Positions 21,814-33,250 of a stretch of 64,000 bases of DNA are shown here, piece after piece. The notes beneath the pieces were generated by a model, which was not told the DNA's origin, ran no database searches, and saw only the letters and a program-made list of their open reading frames with translations. The number at the start of each line of letters is the position of its first letter. The stretch's first letter is position 1. The DNA is taken from the NCBI GenBank assembly GCA_001692895.1, contig KV748186.1, positions 1,913,785 to 1,977,784 of the forward strand, given 5' to 3'. A program made the position numbers and the translations under genes. Source of the DNA: Cenococcum geophilum 1.58 (Eukaryota; Ascomycota; Dothideomycetes; Gloniales; Gloniaceae).

Positions 21814-22185
21814 TTTAAAAGGCTTAAATAATTCTTAATTATAAGTGTAGTAAGAGGATTAGTAGATGCCTTAGTAAGAAATATAATATAAGGAACTTTA
21901 GGTTAAATACATTTAGAACTAAACTAGAACGTATTTAGAATATATTAAAAACTTACCTTAATCTAATCTTACGGCTATATATAACTCTTTTTTAGTATAT
22001 AATCTTTTAACCTAAGAATACTATCTTCTAAATTAATTTTAAACTTATTGTTATTATTACTAGAGAAATCTAGTAGCTAGTAATTATTAGATAGATCTAT
22101 TTAAATTAGAATATATTCTAAACATGTTATAAACACGTTATAACTAGTTACCTATAATAGTTGGTTTTGTTTTAGAGCCGGGAGG
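21814..22185. other. Motif-rich AT region resuming after Copia-B
   Basis: After the target duplication, the same AT-rich sequence with dispersed palindromic motifs continues (21905-21960, 22118-22150). This confirms that Copia-B interrupted it. Confidence 0.55.
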
Positions 22186-22189
22186 TAAG

Positions 22190-22390
22190 TTATATAGTGG
22201 GATAAGCGATTTAGGCTCGGTTGACCACGTAATCTTATATTTTCAGCTAAGGCTACCCTATACAGGGATTGTGCATTAGCGCTTATAGTAGACCTACCCT
22301 TTAGCGTGGCCTAGCCGACCTGTAACCACATCGGTGACCACGTTCAACTTTTCCGTAACTACGCTTAGCTGCACCCCGGACAAAGTCCGT
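22190..22390 (-). repeat. GC-richer block, inverted partner of 10380-10560
   Basis: It contains ttagcgtggcctagccgacc (22301-22320) and ggtgaccacgttcaacttttc, matching the reverse complement of 10440-10530, and cgtaactacgcttagc matching 9730-9760. It may be the right terminal repeat of a large element spanning 10.4-22.4 kb, or U3 of the Copia-H LTR. Confidence 0.5.
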
Positions 22391-22499
22391 ATGCAATCTA
22401 TATAGACATTAACCGCATCTACTACATTACGAATCAATCAATATTCATCGTCTACGTCATCTCTATCATTAATTAGACCCTCAAGATACCTCCGCTGTA

Positions 22500-23118
22500 A
22501 CTCTATGACCTTGTAATTCTAACAAGCCTTCTAAGCACTAGGGAGATCTCAGTGGCCAGACGAATACTACTAAGCCGCTTTAAGCATAGTTCGTCACGAA
22601 ATATCGCGTCCTTTACGCGTAAGCGCGTCTCTTTACGCAACCTCTCTTGAACCTCAAGACAAAAGCCACTATAGCACCTATAACCACGGACTCTACTAAT
22701 CCTCTTTTGCTGACCTAAAAAGACTAGCCTTTATGGTTTTAATTTATCCGTTAAGAAGTAAGTTTTGCGAAGATCTGGGACTATATAGGCCTAGATAAGG
22801 CGGAGAACGAAATTAAGGAAAACACTGAGCTAGACATACCTTCGATAGCAGCAGCTCCTACAGCAACAGTAGCAGCTCCTACAGCACTAGTAGCAACTCT
22901 AGCATCTACTGGAACAGCTATACCTGGGTTATTAAGTTAGTAAGGACAATAAACTTAGCAATCTGTAGAGATATAGAGAGTGCTTTTTAAGCTCTATAAG
23001 CTTTAACGACAAGACTACCTAAAATAGAAAGAGAAGCTCTATACCTTTACAGCACTATTATATACTACTATAGGCACCAACTTCTCGGGATATCTTAAAA
23101 ACCTTACTATACTATATT
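22500..23118 (+). pseudogene. gag: Decayed Copia-H gag, N-terminal part
   Basis: Frames here include Ala/Pro/Thr-rich sequence (aacagtagcagctcctacag around 22865) and SFNDKTT..RKRSSIPLQHYY-like sequence (about 22996-23065) leading up to the Gypsy-C insertion point. The frame resumes at 30043. Homology to Gag is inferred from position upstream of the zinc knuckle at 30477. Confidence 0.45.
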
Positions 23119-23305
23119 TGTCACGGCACTGACCTAACGTATACTGTTTTATACTGTCTCGTACTATTCCCTACTATTAGCTAGCCTACTACTAGCGACT
23201 TGGCGGCCGGCCCTACTATTTATATATAATACCCCCTTTCTACCTTCTTCCCCTCTTTATACCACAACATAGTTATTTAGTCTACTTTATTGTAGCACTA
23301 TAACA
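23119..23305 (+). repeat. 5' LTR of Gypsy-C
   Basis: 187 bases, tgtcacggcact to cactataaca. It contains ggcggccggccctactattt and a TATA-like tatatataataccccc, a likely promoter. It differs from the 3' LTR by a modest number of C/T and G/A changes. Confidence 0.92.
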
Positions 23306-23329
23306 GTTTATAGTATCTTTAATTTGCGC

Positions 23330-24760
23330 CCCGTCGCGATCACTGATTCCCTATACCCTAGCTAATTAACCTCCGCCCTAGAGCAATCGCGACCTATATG
23401 CGCCTCTGCTAAAACTAATACGTCCCTAGCATAGTCCTAGAATAATTCTTAGTTTTTACCTAGCGCCTAGATAGGCGACACTAACGACGCCAAAATAGCC
23501 GAAACCTAGAACCCCCATAACGTTTTCGCAGACCTATTTATAGATATATACCCCAATATCGCGTAGATAATCTGCCGCTCCCTACTATACCCTAAGACCT
23601 TTAAGCCTAGCAAAGCTTACCTTACCCTTATTAACTATACCAATGAGTTCCTTAATAATATTAAAGTAGGACTATAGTATATATATAATACAAACACCGC
23701 CAATAAAAAAGTTAACGAAAACCTTAGTGCCCTTATCGCTTTTTAAATAGGAACTATCAACTCCTAAATAGAGACTATTACCGTTCTAAAATAATTAACC
23801 CCTATAATAATGGTAGTAACCTAGCAGAAAAAACAGAGATCTAAAGACCTGCTAATATTTAGCGGAAAAGGCACCCTACTAGAACGATAAGCTAATTTTA
23901 AAACCTAGCATATTAAGATTAAGAGAGTCTTTAACTGGGACTAGGACTACTTTAATACAGTTTAGTCCTAAATCCTTTATATCTCAGATATACTAGAGGA
24001 TAAGGCCTATAAGTTTATTAAGTAGGGCCTAGAGCTTATATATAAGAACCTAAACAACACATCTACGCGGAAATGGCCTACTAAGGAAGATATACTTAAA
24101 GACTTTACTACCTACTATAAGGTCCTTAATATAACCTAGGTTGTAAAGAACAAGCTTAACTATTTCCCCTAAGGCGAGCGTAATTACTAGTCCTAAAAGG
24201 GAGAGCTTAATAAGCTAATAATCCGCACTAAGAAGATAGACGAATAGAAGGTAGACCTACTTTAAAAGTTTATTTCTCTGAAAATAGAAGAGCTGGTACT
24301 TAGACTAGCCTATAAAATTAATAATAGCGACTATATAGGTTAGAGCAAGCAGATAAATATATTTGCTAAGAACCTCGCGAACTATGCACACTAAGCCAAC
24401 CTTAAGAAGAACGCTAACCACCACCTACCTGCCTAAGCCCCTACCCCTATATTAACCCTAACCCTAGTAGTAACTAGAGAACCTATAAACCTTAATAAAA
24501 TCTTAAACACAGAGTATAAGCGCCGCGTTAATAATAGACTATACTTTGCCTATGGCCTACCTAGCCACTAAAAAAATACCTATAACCCCGCTAAGATAGT
24601 AAACCTAGTCCTAATGCCACCCCGTTAAATAACGCGAATAAATAACCGCGGATGCGGCGACTATAAAGTCTATTATAGACGCGGCGACCGCGGAGCCTAT
24701 TATAGCTGCGGCGGACAACCCCCCCCCCCCTTTAATCCTATGGCTTAGTTACTCTAAACT
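23330..24760 (+). pseudogene. gag: Decayed Gypsy-C gag
   Basis: The plus-strand frame includes KTQHIKIKRVFNWD-like sequence (about 23900-23945) typical of the Gag helical region. A knuckle-like region LYFAYGLPSH lies at about 24541-24570, where the two Cys positions of CxxC have become Phe/Tyr-type codons. A Gly/Arg-rich tail (GDYKVYYRRGDRGAYY) follows. A C12 run lies at 24719-24730. Fits Ty3/Gypsy Gag by position and content. Confidence 0.6.
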
Positions 24761-26200
24761 ATACCCTATATAGGAGCCTAACCTATTAATAACGCCTAGT
24801 ATTAGCGACTTCGCGCTAGCGAATACAAACACGGCTATATTGTTGGCGAGGTATTATCTTTCTATACCCTAACTAAAATAAAGACTAATACCGCTAGCTA
24901 GACGGACACTAGACCGCCCCGCTAAGACAGCCCTGTACTTTAGTCGTTAAAAGGTAAACCCTTAGACTAAGTTACGCCTAAGGGTCTAAACCATATAAGA
25001 AGGAAGATAAGAAGATTAGGTCCCTGTTACTAGATTAATTAGTCCTTTCTATTAGTAAACTGCTACTTAATCTTAGATCAGCAAATAGTAATAAGAAATT
25101 AATCCTTATTTAAACCTAACTCTCCTTATTACGTAACCTATACCCCTAAGTTTATATTAATATAGTAAGCCTAGTAGACTCTAGTAGTACTATAATGGCA
25201 TTTGCCGACGTAGAGTCTATTATAAGAAAGTATAACGTTATAACTAAGAAGCTNCTAGNACCTAGGCCACTNNNCCTNGTANANANTATCCTAACTTCGC
25301 TTATTATGGACTACTTCACCGCCTAAATATTAATCGGCCTCTATACTAAAGCTATACTCTTTTTTGTTACTAAACTCTCGCCTACTACCCTAATTATCCT
25401 AGGTATGCCCTAGCTTTAGAAGTACGAGCCCCATCCCAGCTTTAGGAAACTTAAGATCCGCTTTAACTTAGACTACTACTTTAGGCACTGCCTCCCGTAG
25501 GGGATAGCCGACGTTAATATAGACGCCCTACGTAGACACTTAGCACTACTAAGCCTAGTGCCTAGGACTATATATAAAGCCCTAATAGTAGAAGATATTC
25601 CTAATAAAGGGGAGCCTATATAGCTGCAAAGAAATAAGATAGTAGAAGACTGGATTAACCTAGTACTTAAGACCAAAACGACGGGCTAGCCAGCCCTACT
25701 AAGACTAAGAAAGAAGGTCTGCTTTACGCCGCCACTACTAAGAATCTAACCCTAACCTAGGCACTATTTAAACCCCGGTTGCCTAGCCTAATACCTAGAA
25801 CTAAGCCATATACTATATACGCACACTATAGCTCGCGTTATAGTAAGAACTGGCTATAAAACTACTAAGACCCAGATAATAAAAACCGCGCCACCGTAAC
25901 GCCTAACCTTATACCCGTCTCCCGCGCGTACCGTATAGGGCCGCTACCTCGTTTCCGCCCCCCTAGGCCAACTAAGCCGTGCCAGCCTAGCCGTAGCACT
26001 AGAGAGCCAGATACGCCCTAACCTAGACGATATTAAATGCACCTATGCTATTAATTTTACCTAGTTCTATAAATAAAAAGACGTAAAGGTAATAAGGATC
26101 TATATAGCGGAGCTAGTAGAACTAGTTAAATAAGATAAGCACTAATAGCTGCTTAAAGAGCTGCCTATAGGCCTAATAGAAGTACTAAACCTATTAAAAA
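24760..26200 (+). pseudogene. pol: Gypsy-C protease region and linker
   Basis: This segment lies between the zinc knuckle and RT. Undetermined bases cluster at 25254-25288, in a stretch followed by ILTSLIMDYFTA-like codons that would suit the start of the aspartic protease. The protease active-site triad is not clearly visible. The minus-strand frame at 25476-25676 is antisense shadow. Confidence 0.45.
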
Positions 26201-27800
26201 GGTCTTTCCGCCGGCTAGTAAAAGGCGACTATATAATAAAGGAAGCCCATAAAGTGCTCCCCCCCTATTTCTATAACTTTCTTAAAATAAATCTAAAAAC
26301 TAAACCCAAGCTTTTACGTTGGAAGATAGTTAACATTAATATTAAAAAATTCCTAAAAGGTAAACCAGGATTAACCTGCGAAGACATTCTATAACGCCTA
26401 CTAAAGGAGTTTAGTAAATATATTAAGCACTTCCTCCCTAAGAATATAGATAAGCTGCCCCCTTACTAACCATAGGACCATAAAATTAAGATTACCCCTA
26501 GAAACTAGGCCCTATACTATAAAAATAGACCACTCTTACCTACTAAACTTAGGTGTGTAAAGAAGTGGATTAATAAGATATTAGATAAGGGTTTTATCCA
26601 CAAATTAACCTTACTAGCTACCGTACCACTCCTCCTCGCTACTAAGCCCGGCGGTAGTGTATAAATTTACTATAACTACTAAGGCCTAAACATAGTTACT
26701 ATTAAGAATTAATACCCACTACTACTAATCCGCGAGACACTTGACGCACTTTATAGCGCTAAGTACTTTACTAAACTTAATATAATTGCTGTGTTTAACT
26801 AGATCCGGATTATAGAGGGCTATAAGTAGCTTACAGCATTTATTACCTAGTTTAGACTCTATAAGATGCTAGTTATACTATTTAGCCTCTATAACGTACC
26901 CACTATATTCTAAAACTATATTAACTATATTTTACATAACACCCTTAACGACTACTGCACTGCCTACCTTAATAACGTCCTTATCTTTTCTAAAACACGC
27001 GCTAAGTATACTAAGTATATAAATAAAGTCATCTAAAGACTCGGCAATGCTGGACTTTAGATTAATATTAATAAGTCTAAGTTTTACTCTACTAAAATAA
27101 AATACCTTGGCTTAATTATCTTAACTAATAGTATAACTATAGACCCTAAGAAGATACAGGCCTTATAGAAATAGAAGGACCCAACATTAATTAAAGAACT
27201 ATAATAATTTTTTAGCTTCGCGAACTTCTACTAATAATTTATCTAAGGCTACTTTACTATTACTATACCTATAATAAAACTCCTAAAGAAGAATATTGGA
27301 TAGCTATAGGGACTAAAATAAGCTAAATTGTTTAAGGCCCTTAAGGGAGCCTTTACTTTAGCACCAGTACTAGCATACTATAACTATATAAAGAAAACAG
27401 TGGTAGAGATAGATATATTAAATTAGGCTTCCAGCGGAGTCCTTTCCTAGTATAATAATAACGGAAAATTAAGACTAATTGCATTTTTCTTTATAAAGCA
27501 CTCCGCGCTAAAATATAACTATAAGATCTATAATAAAGAACTCCTAGCTATTATTAAGGCTTTAGAGGAATAGTGTCCTAAGCTATAAGGGACTAAGGAG
27601 TCGTTTAAAATTATTACCAACTATAAAAACCTATAGACGTTTATAACTATTAAGTAGCTAAACTAGCGCTAAGTTTAGTAGGCAGAGTTCCTTTTATAGT
27701 TTAACTTTATAATTATATATAGACCTAGCAGCAAAGCCACGCTCTCTAACGCCTTAAGCCGGCTACTAGAAATAAGGCCTAAGGACGCTAATAATAAACG
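26200..27800 (+). pseudogene. pol: Decayed Gypsy-C reverse transcriptase and RNase H
   Basis: RT blocks are seen in order: IPLATVPLL...ATKPGG-type residues near 26610-26650, then AKYFTKLNIIAVFN near 26760-26800, and the catalytic block AYLNNVLIFSK at 26961-26993, where YxDD reads YLNN after two G-to-A changes. KYLGLIILTN and DPKKIQAL follow. RNase H follows with a DGSG-like [27 protein letters not shown] and TNYKNLQ near 27600-27640, and the tether YRPSSKATLSNALSR at about 27718-27765. Confidence 0.75.
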
Positions 27801-27839
27801 CCTCCGCCCCCGAGCCTAAGTCGTTATACCACCTTAGAA

Positions 27840-29470
27840 AGTTAACCCTATAATCTTAGAAGAATTACTATATAAGTCCCATAACTCTAATGACGTGGAG
27901 TTTATAGCCGCTTTAGACCCTAAAATAGCTAAAAAGTTACTAAACGAGTTAATTTAGCTAAAATACTAGGAGAACAAACTCGTAAGAGATATAGTAGTAG
28001 CCCTATATAATTGGAAAGCTCACTATTAGCTAAAGAAGATTAGGAAATTACTCTGTTATAATAAGTTAGAATATAGTATTATTAACGGACAGATCTATTT
28101 CCGCTAACGTCTTTTTGTCCCTAACGCCCTAGACCTCTGCCTAAAAGTTACCTATCGCTCTTATAGCAGCGGCCCCCGCTAGTTACCCTGGCTAGGTTAA
28201 GACTCTTAACCTCTTAAACCGAATATACTAGTGGCTAGGAATCTCCCAGTTTATAGCTACCTTTGTTAAAGACTATGCCCTATACTTTTACACTAAGACT
28301 CCCTATTCTACCTCACCTAGTTTTCTAAAGCTACTAAAATTACCCGCCCGCCTATAGACCGATATCTTAATTAACTATATTATAACGCTGCTAGTATACT
28401 AACGCTACGGTAAGGTATATAAACATATCCTTATTATTATAGACCGCCTAACTAAAATATAATACCTTGTTTTAGTAACAGGACTCTTAATAAAGGAGTT
28501 AGTTAATAGCTTTATTAACAATATATATAAGCTCTATGGTATACTAAGCACGATTATTTCTAATTACGGTATATAATTTATTAGCGACTTCTGGTGATAA
28601 CTAAGTAAACGCCTTAAAACAACCTTATAACTAAGCTTAGCCTAGCACCTAAAAACAGACGGCTAAACTAAAATTATTAACGCCGCCGTAAATAAATACC
28701 TTTATACTTTTATTAGCTTTATATAGGATGACTAGGTTAACTATCTACCGCTTACTAAGTTTGCTACGAATAACCAAGTCAATAAGAGCATAGGTATCTC
28801 CCTATTTTTTATAAACTATGGCTTTAACCCTTACCTTAGAATTAAGCCTGCTGGCCCCTACCTACTAATACTATTAGTATAAGTAAAAAAGGAGTTCTTT
28901 TATGTAGATTCTGTGGCTAACCGCTTTAAGCAGATATTAATATAGCTTAAGGCCCTAGCCTAGATTTTATAGTAACGCTATAAAGATAATACTAATACCT
29001 ATAGGGATAAGAGCGCGTTATTCTATAAAGGTGATATAGTTATAGTTAGCTTAGAAAATATAAAGATAAACAGACCTAAGAAGAAATGGGACGACAAATG
29101 GGACAGCCTGTACCCCGTACTTATAGTATACTAAGGGGCAGTTATAGTAGACCTCTTGGACCACATTTAAGTAAATAAATCCTTTTATATATCTAAGGTC
29201 CGCCTCTAGGCTGCTAAAGAGATCCCTAGCTAAGCAAATATTAATACTATAGAGCGCCGTAATATATAAGGACGAGTAGTAGAGAGAAATAATAACGGCA
29301 ATATAGAAGATAAATAGGAGTTTAAGAAAATCCTTAATGTACACAACGAAGACCCCTAGGGCCTAACTTATAAGATTAAATAGAAATATTATAAGGATAC
29401 AACCTAGCAGCTAGAGAAAGACCTAAAGGGTTATGAATAAGCTATATAGCGCTTTTATAAGCAACACCCT
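27840..29470 (+). pseudogene. pol: Decayed Gypsy-C integrase with chromodomain-like tail
   Basis: Integrase core features on the plus strand are TDILINYI (first Asp region, near 28357-28382), IISNYGIQFISDFW near 28555-28595 (second Asp reads Asn) and LKTDGQTKIINA near 28650-28685 (Lys in place of the catalytic Glu, a G-to-A change). A GPY-like WDSLYPVLIV lies near 29100-29130. The C-terminus contains KILNVHNEDPQGLTYKIKQK (29326-29385) and HYKDTT..LEKDL-type residues, a chromodomain pattern. The 97-codon minus-strand frame at 29051-29344 is antisense to this domain. Confidence 0.75.
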
Positions 29471-29539
29471 AAGAAGCTAGAACCCCTAGACTAGGCATAA
29501 GATAAGGAAAAGTTATACTAAGGTTGCGGCCGACCACCG

Positions 29540-29780
29540 TATTAAAATTTATAGTGGTTAAGATGTTATAGAACTTTAACCAGCGGTTAAAGTTATCTAA
29601 TTAGCCAAATTCTTACTAAGAAACGCTACACGGACCGATTTGGGTGGCGGTATGGAGTTTTACTAACCTTACTTACTAAACTAACCAATTAGGATTTTTT
29701 ATGCCCGGCATGGAAAATTGCCATTAGCTTGGTTAAGGGCGGTAAGTGGAACTAATATCTTTGCGGTAGAAAATAGGCAA
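29540..29780 (+). repeat. Double-palindrome module, copy C
   Basis: Palindrome 1 aactttaaccagcggttaaa, continuing gtt, at 29572-29594 is followed by tatctaattagcc. Palindrome 2 attttttatgcccggcatgg, continuing aaaat, at 29694-29718 is flanked by caattagg and tgccattagcttgg. Between them is ggtggcggtatggagtttta (29643-29662), which in copy E appears inverted on the other side of palindrome 2. The module sits after the chromodomain and before the polypurine tract. Confidence 0.85.
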
Positions 29781-29836
29781 CCCTATACACTGCCTATTTT
29801 TAAGTTATTTATTTAGTTTAGGGACCAAACTATTTA

Positions 29837-29850
29837 GGGGAGAGGAGTAC
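29837..29850 (+). other. Polypurine tract of Gypsy-C
   Basis: ggggagaggagtac directly before the 3' LTR. Confidence 0.75.
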
Positions 29851-30037
29851 TGTTATGGCACTAACCTAACGCATACTGTTTTATACTGTCTTGTACTATT
29901 CCCTACTATTAACTAGCCCACCACTAGCGACTTGGCGGCCGGCCCTACTATTTATATACAATACCCCCTTTCCACCTTCTTCCCCTCTTTATACCACAAC
30001 GTAGTTATTCAGTCTACTTTATTGCAGCACTATAACA
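29851..30037 (+). repeat. 3' LTR of Gypsy-C
   Basis: 187 bases, tgttatggcact to cactataaca, followed by target duplication atatt. Confidence 0.92.
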
Positions 30038-30042
30038 ATATT

Positions 30043-30780
30043 CGATTTTAAGGCAGCTAAAGAAGGTAGCAAAGCTATCTTAAGCTACGTTACAGCAAAT
30101 AGTACTAGACGATCTTAAGAAACGGAAACAAGGGCCTAAACATCAAACTCTAGAATCTTAGCTTTAGCTGTATATTACCATTATATAGAACGGCGAAGAG
30201 CTAGAGGAAGGGTTGATAGAGTTAACGGAAAGCAGCGTTATACAAGCCTTTGTCCAGGACTGTGAGGAGATCTGTCCAGCTCTATATTATGCCTTTATTT
30301 AAAAGGTAGCGAAGAGGTTAGAGAAGCTTAAAATAGCGATAATAATTAAGGAATTTAACCTGCTCTATAAGTACCCAAATCCTAGACGTAACGCCTATGC
30401 TACACTATTAGGGCAGCTATCTATAGATCCGACAACGTCTACTATTTCAGCACCTTCTTAATCGCCTAAGACAAAGTGTTATGCTTATGGTTTATCCCAT
30501 AAGTTAAAAAATTGCAAGTAACTGTTTCAGTCTCTTTAAGGTCTAAACTTTATACCGAATAATAGTTGTTTAAGGAATTGTTAAGAATGGCTTAAGGTTC
30601 TAACAAATAAGCAGTGTTATAATAAAAGGGTTAAGCAGATTAAGAAGGAAGGCCCTAGGACATCTCCATTATCTCTATCTAAATCAGCCTCATTTACTAC
30701 TAAAAAGATTAAGGATCTAGATAGGCCCTAAGCTATAGCGGCTGCTATAACAACATCCTCTTTATTATTGTTATTATCAC
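30043..30780 (+). pseudogene. gag: Decayed Copia-H gag, C-terminal part with zinc knuckle
   Basis: The frame resumes after Gypsy-C. A knuckle CYAYGLSHKLKNC at 30477-30515 fits C-x2-C-x3-H-x4-C with the second Cys as Tyr. It is followed by NSCLRNC and a Lys/Ser/Thr-rich linker (SLSKSASFTTKKIKDL near 30675-30720). Stops are TAA/TAG only. Confidence 0.65.
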
Positions 30781-31811
30781 GGGATTACCCGGATCTGTCT
30801 TTAATAAATGCCTAGGGGTATAATACTATAGTAGATATCCACTTCTACAACAATATTAGATACTTCCGTGATTTTAAATTATATATATCTATAGTAATGG
30901 CTAGAGATACTAGAGTAGAAATCTATAGATATAGTAATATTAACTTAGCAATTAAGGTGGGCAAATAGCGCCTAACTTAGTATTTAATATTAAGGAACGT
31001 AGTATACGCTCCCTATTTTTATACTAATTTAATATCCGCAGCAAAGCTCTACAGAGTTGGAATAATTATTAACCAATTTACGAACTATCTGCGCTATAAA
31101 GACGACGGGAGCCTGTTCGCTAACCTTATAGAATATAGAGGTCTCTACCGCCTACGCTATATCCACTAGATTCTTCGAGACCTTAGTATATAACAAAGTA
31201 TGGTATTAACGCTTACTACACTATAATATGGAATTAGTAAATTATCTGCCGACTGCGGCTAATGGGGTTAAAGTAGTCAAAACGGATAGAGGAAGGACTC
31301 CGTACGGTGTACTACTTTGTAAACTATATATTCTAGGAAAAATGACTTAACAGATATCTTGTAGGGAATTAGTGAGGGAAACCTACCCTTTTAAACATGT
31401 TTACTTTAATATTATCCGTATTATAGAAGAAAATGGGTTTAATAGAGATATATATATAGCTTACTTTTAGTATAACTATATAAAGTACTATCGTGCTTTT
31501 CCTATTAAGAACCATAAGCAAGAGACACTACTACTACTCTTTAAATCTATAATGGCATTTACGAAGAAATTTAATACTTAAGGCATCCGCATTTAGTATA
31601 TAGATAAGAAGTAAGGTATAGGCAATAAAATAAAAAATCTTATCTAATTTAACAGAGGTATTATTAAGTAATTAACACTATATACTCTAGCTTAAAATAA
31701 ACCTATAGAAAGGTTAGGAAAAGCCATTTCTAAATAAGTAAGGACTGCTGTTATTAAAGCAAAGTTACCTATAGACCTATAGCCCGAGTTCGTGCTTCTA
31801 GTAGTATTCCT
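30781..31811 (+). pseudogene. pol: Decayed Copia-H protease/pre-integrase/integrase, truncated
   Basis: VDIHFYNNIRYFRDFK near 30828-30880 matches the segment downstream of the Copia protease active site. LRNVVYAPYFYTNLISAAKL near 30990-31050 and EYRGLYRLRYIHQIL near 31130-31175 are the GAG-pre-integrase style blocks. The integrase core follows, with FNRGIIKQLTLYTLAQNKPI near 31650-31710, where the family has the Thr-Pro-x-x-Asn-Gly motif. The reading frame is cut by the Gypsy-E LTR at 31812 after a KLPIDLQPEFVLLVVFL segment. Confidence 0.75.
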
Positions 31812-32110
31812 TATAACAGGACTAGCCCAGTTACAGTAGGAATGTCTCGGTAAAACACTTCACAGATGAATTCCGACGCTTTAACTAAAATCTGCCAGAT
31901 TAATCGAATTACCGGAGTCCGTCGAAGACCGCGTATATACGTGGACACGCATCGACCACCAAGCCCCTGACTATATAATTATATAATTCTTTTATTATTC
32001 TCTTCTCTTCCCCACGCAATGTCTTATTCTTAGCAAGAGCTATATACCCTTAGATTTAGATAGAATTTATATTATTCCTTTAAATCTTCCCTAAAGTCTC
32101 TCCGCGCCCT
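31812..32110 (+). repeat. 5' LTR of Gypsy-E
   Basis: It matches 63712-64000 along its length, with many C/T and G/A differences. The right boundary is approximate because the 3' copy is truncated. It contains gaccaccaagcccctgacta and atatacccttagatttagat shared by both copies. Confidence 0.85.
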
Positions 32111-32149
32111 TATATTACGTTATATTAATACTAATACCCTTAAAATAGC

Positions 32150-33250
32150 AAACAAACTCAAATCCGCCACGTTAACTATTATGGCCCTAGTTAGGGAATA
32201 AATAACTATAATATAACAGTCCTTTATGGATGCCTTAGCCTAGTAACTAACTATACTAAAAGCTTAGTATTAGTAATTAATTAAAGTAATATATAAAGAA
32301 CTCTATAACGCTAAAGTACTTATATTAGAGACCCTAATAGTAACACCTATAAACGAAATTAAAATAACTGTATATAAACCCGACCCATTAAATATAAACC
32401 CTAAACTAGTAATAGCAGCTTAACCTATACCTGTAATAAACCCAGTACCTACTATAAAATCTAAAAGCTCTCTAACCCTTTAATGTTTAATAGAAATTAA
32501 AACGACCTACGTCCCTTTATAACTAAGCTCTATCTTAAACTTTTAATAAACTATAACTAATACCCTACTAAAGCTAGCAAAATTAGCTATGGAATATCTT
32601 GTTTAAGTAAAGGCGCTGCATAAACTATGGACCTATTCTTCTATAACGGCACCTTCGTTAATTTCAAAATCTTTATCTCTCTATTAGAACGAATATATAA
32701 TAACGCTAGCTATAAATATACAGCTATTACCAAACTTAAAAACCTATAATAACGGAACCAAGACTTTACCAGCTTCTTTTTGGAATTTTTAGGCCTTATT
32801 AATAAACTAGATTAGAATAAAGCCGCTAGAGTTACTGCTCTCTATTAAGCTATTTCGGATAAAATTAGAGTATAGTTAATAGGTAGAGAACTGCTAAAGA
32901 ATTTACCTAAATTTGCTATAATATATTAACAAATTAATAAAGACCTTTAATATAATAAGTAGACCTATTCTCTAAAGCTAACTATATCTCGCGTTTAAAA
33001 CTCTATAAAACTAATATATACCCTAAAGCGCGATCCGTTTCTAAGACCTAAAAGCCTTATATATAACCCTATAGACCTTAACGCCACTTAATCCCATACA
33101 CCTTTAGGAACTAATAAACGAAGAATATAAGCCGCAAATGGAGAATGTTTCGGATGTGGAAAAAAGGGATATATTTAAAGGGATTGCCAAACTTACCCTT
33201 TTAAAAAGGTCCGCCGTAGCTCCTCTTAGTCCTTAAGTCGCACTTATTCT
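32150..33250 (+). pseudogene. gag: Decayed Gypsy-E gag
   Basis: A plus-strand frame ends in a clear zinc knuckle ECFGCGKKGYI.RDC at 33143-33186, C-x2-C-x4-H-x4-C with His as Tyr. Upstream are helical Gag-like blocks (about 32640-32980) with TAA/TAG stops. A Ser/Arg-rich linker follows the knuckle. Confidence 0.7.

Larger units (their letters stand above)
23119..30037 (+). mobile_element. Complete Gypsy chromovirus (Gypsy-C)
   Basis: LTRs of 187 bases each at 23119-23305 and 29851-30037 and the target duplication atatt (23114-23118 and 30038-30042) define a 6919-bp element inserted in Copia-H gag. The order gag, zinc knuckle, protease region, RT, RNase H, integrase, chromodomain-like tail is Ty3/Gypsy. 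All frames carry many TAA/TAG. The double-palindrome module lies between the end of pol and the polypurine tract. Confidence 0.92.
22391..31811 (+). mobile_element. Copia retrotransposon (Copia-H), interrupted twice
   Basis: Copia-H parts are 22391-23118 and 30043-31811. Between them sits Gypsy-C, and the 3' part is cut by Gypsy-E at 31812. The element shows gag with zinc knuckle, protease-adjacent region and integrase core, in Copia order on the plus strand. RT and the 3' LTR are not in the window, being beyond Gypsy-E. A likely 5' LTR end is ctctatca at 22461-22468, followed by ttaattag, similar to the region after the LTRs of Copia-B and Copia-D (ctaattag). The LTR start is not resolved. 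Confidence 0.7.

Noticed and set aside
22190..22468. Complete 5' LTR of Copia-H
   Set aside because: The end at 22468 is plausible, but no second copy lies in the window and the start cannot be fixed; part of this block matches an inverted sequence at 10.4 kb, so I left it unassigned.
29051..29344. 97-codon minus-strand frame with hydrophobic look
   Set aside because: It is antisense to the Gypsy-C integrase C-terminus and chromodomain; the hydrophobic bias comes from reading TA-rich complement.
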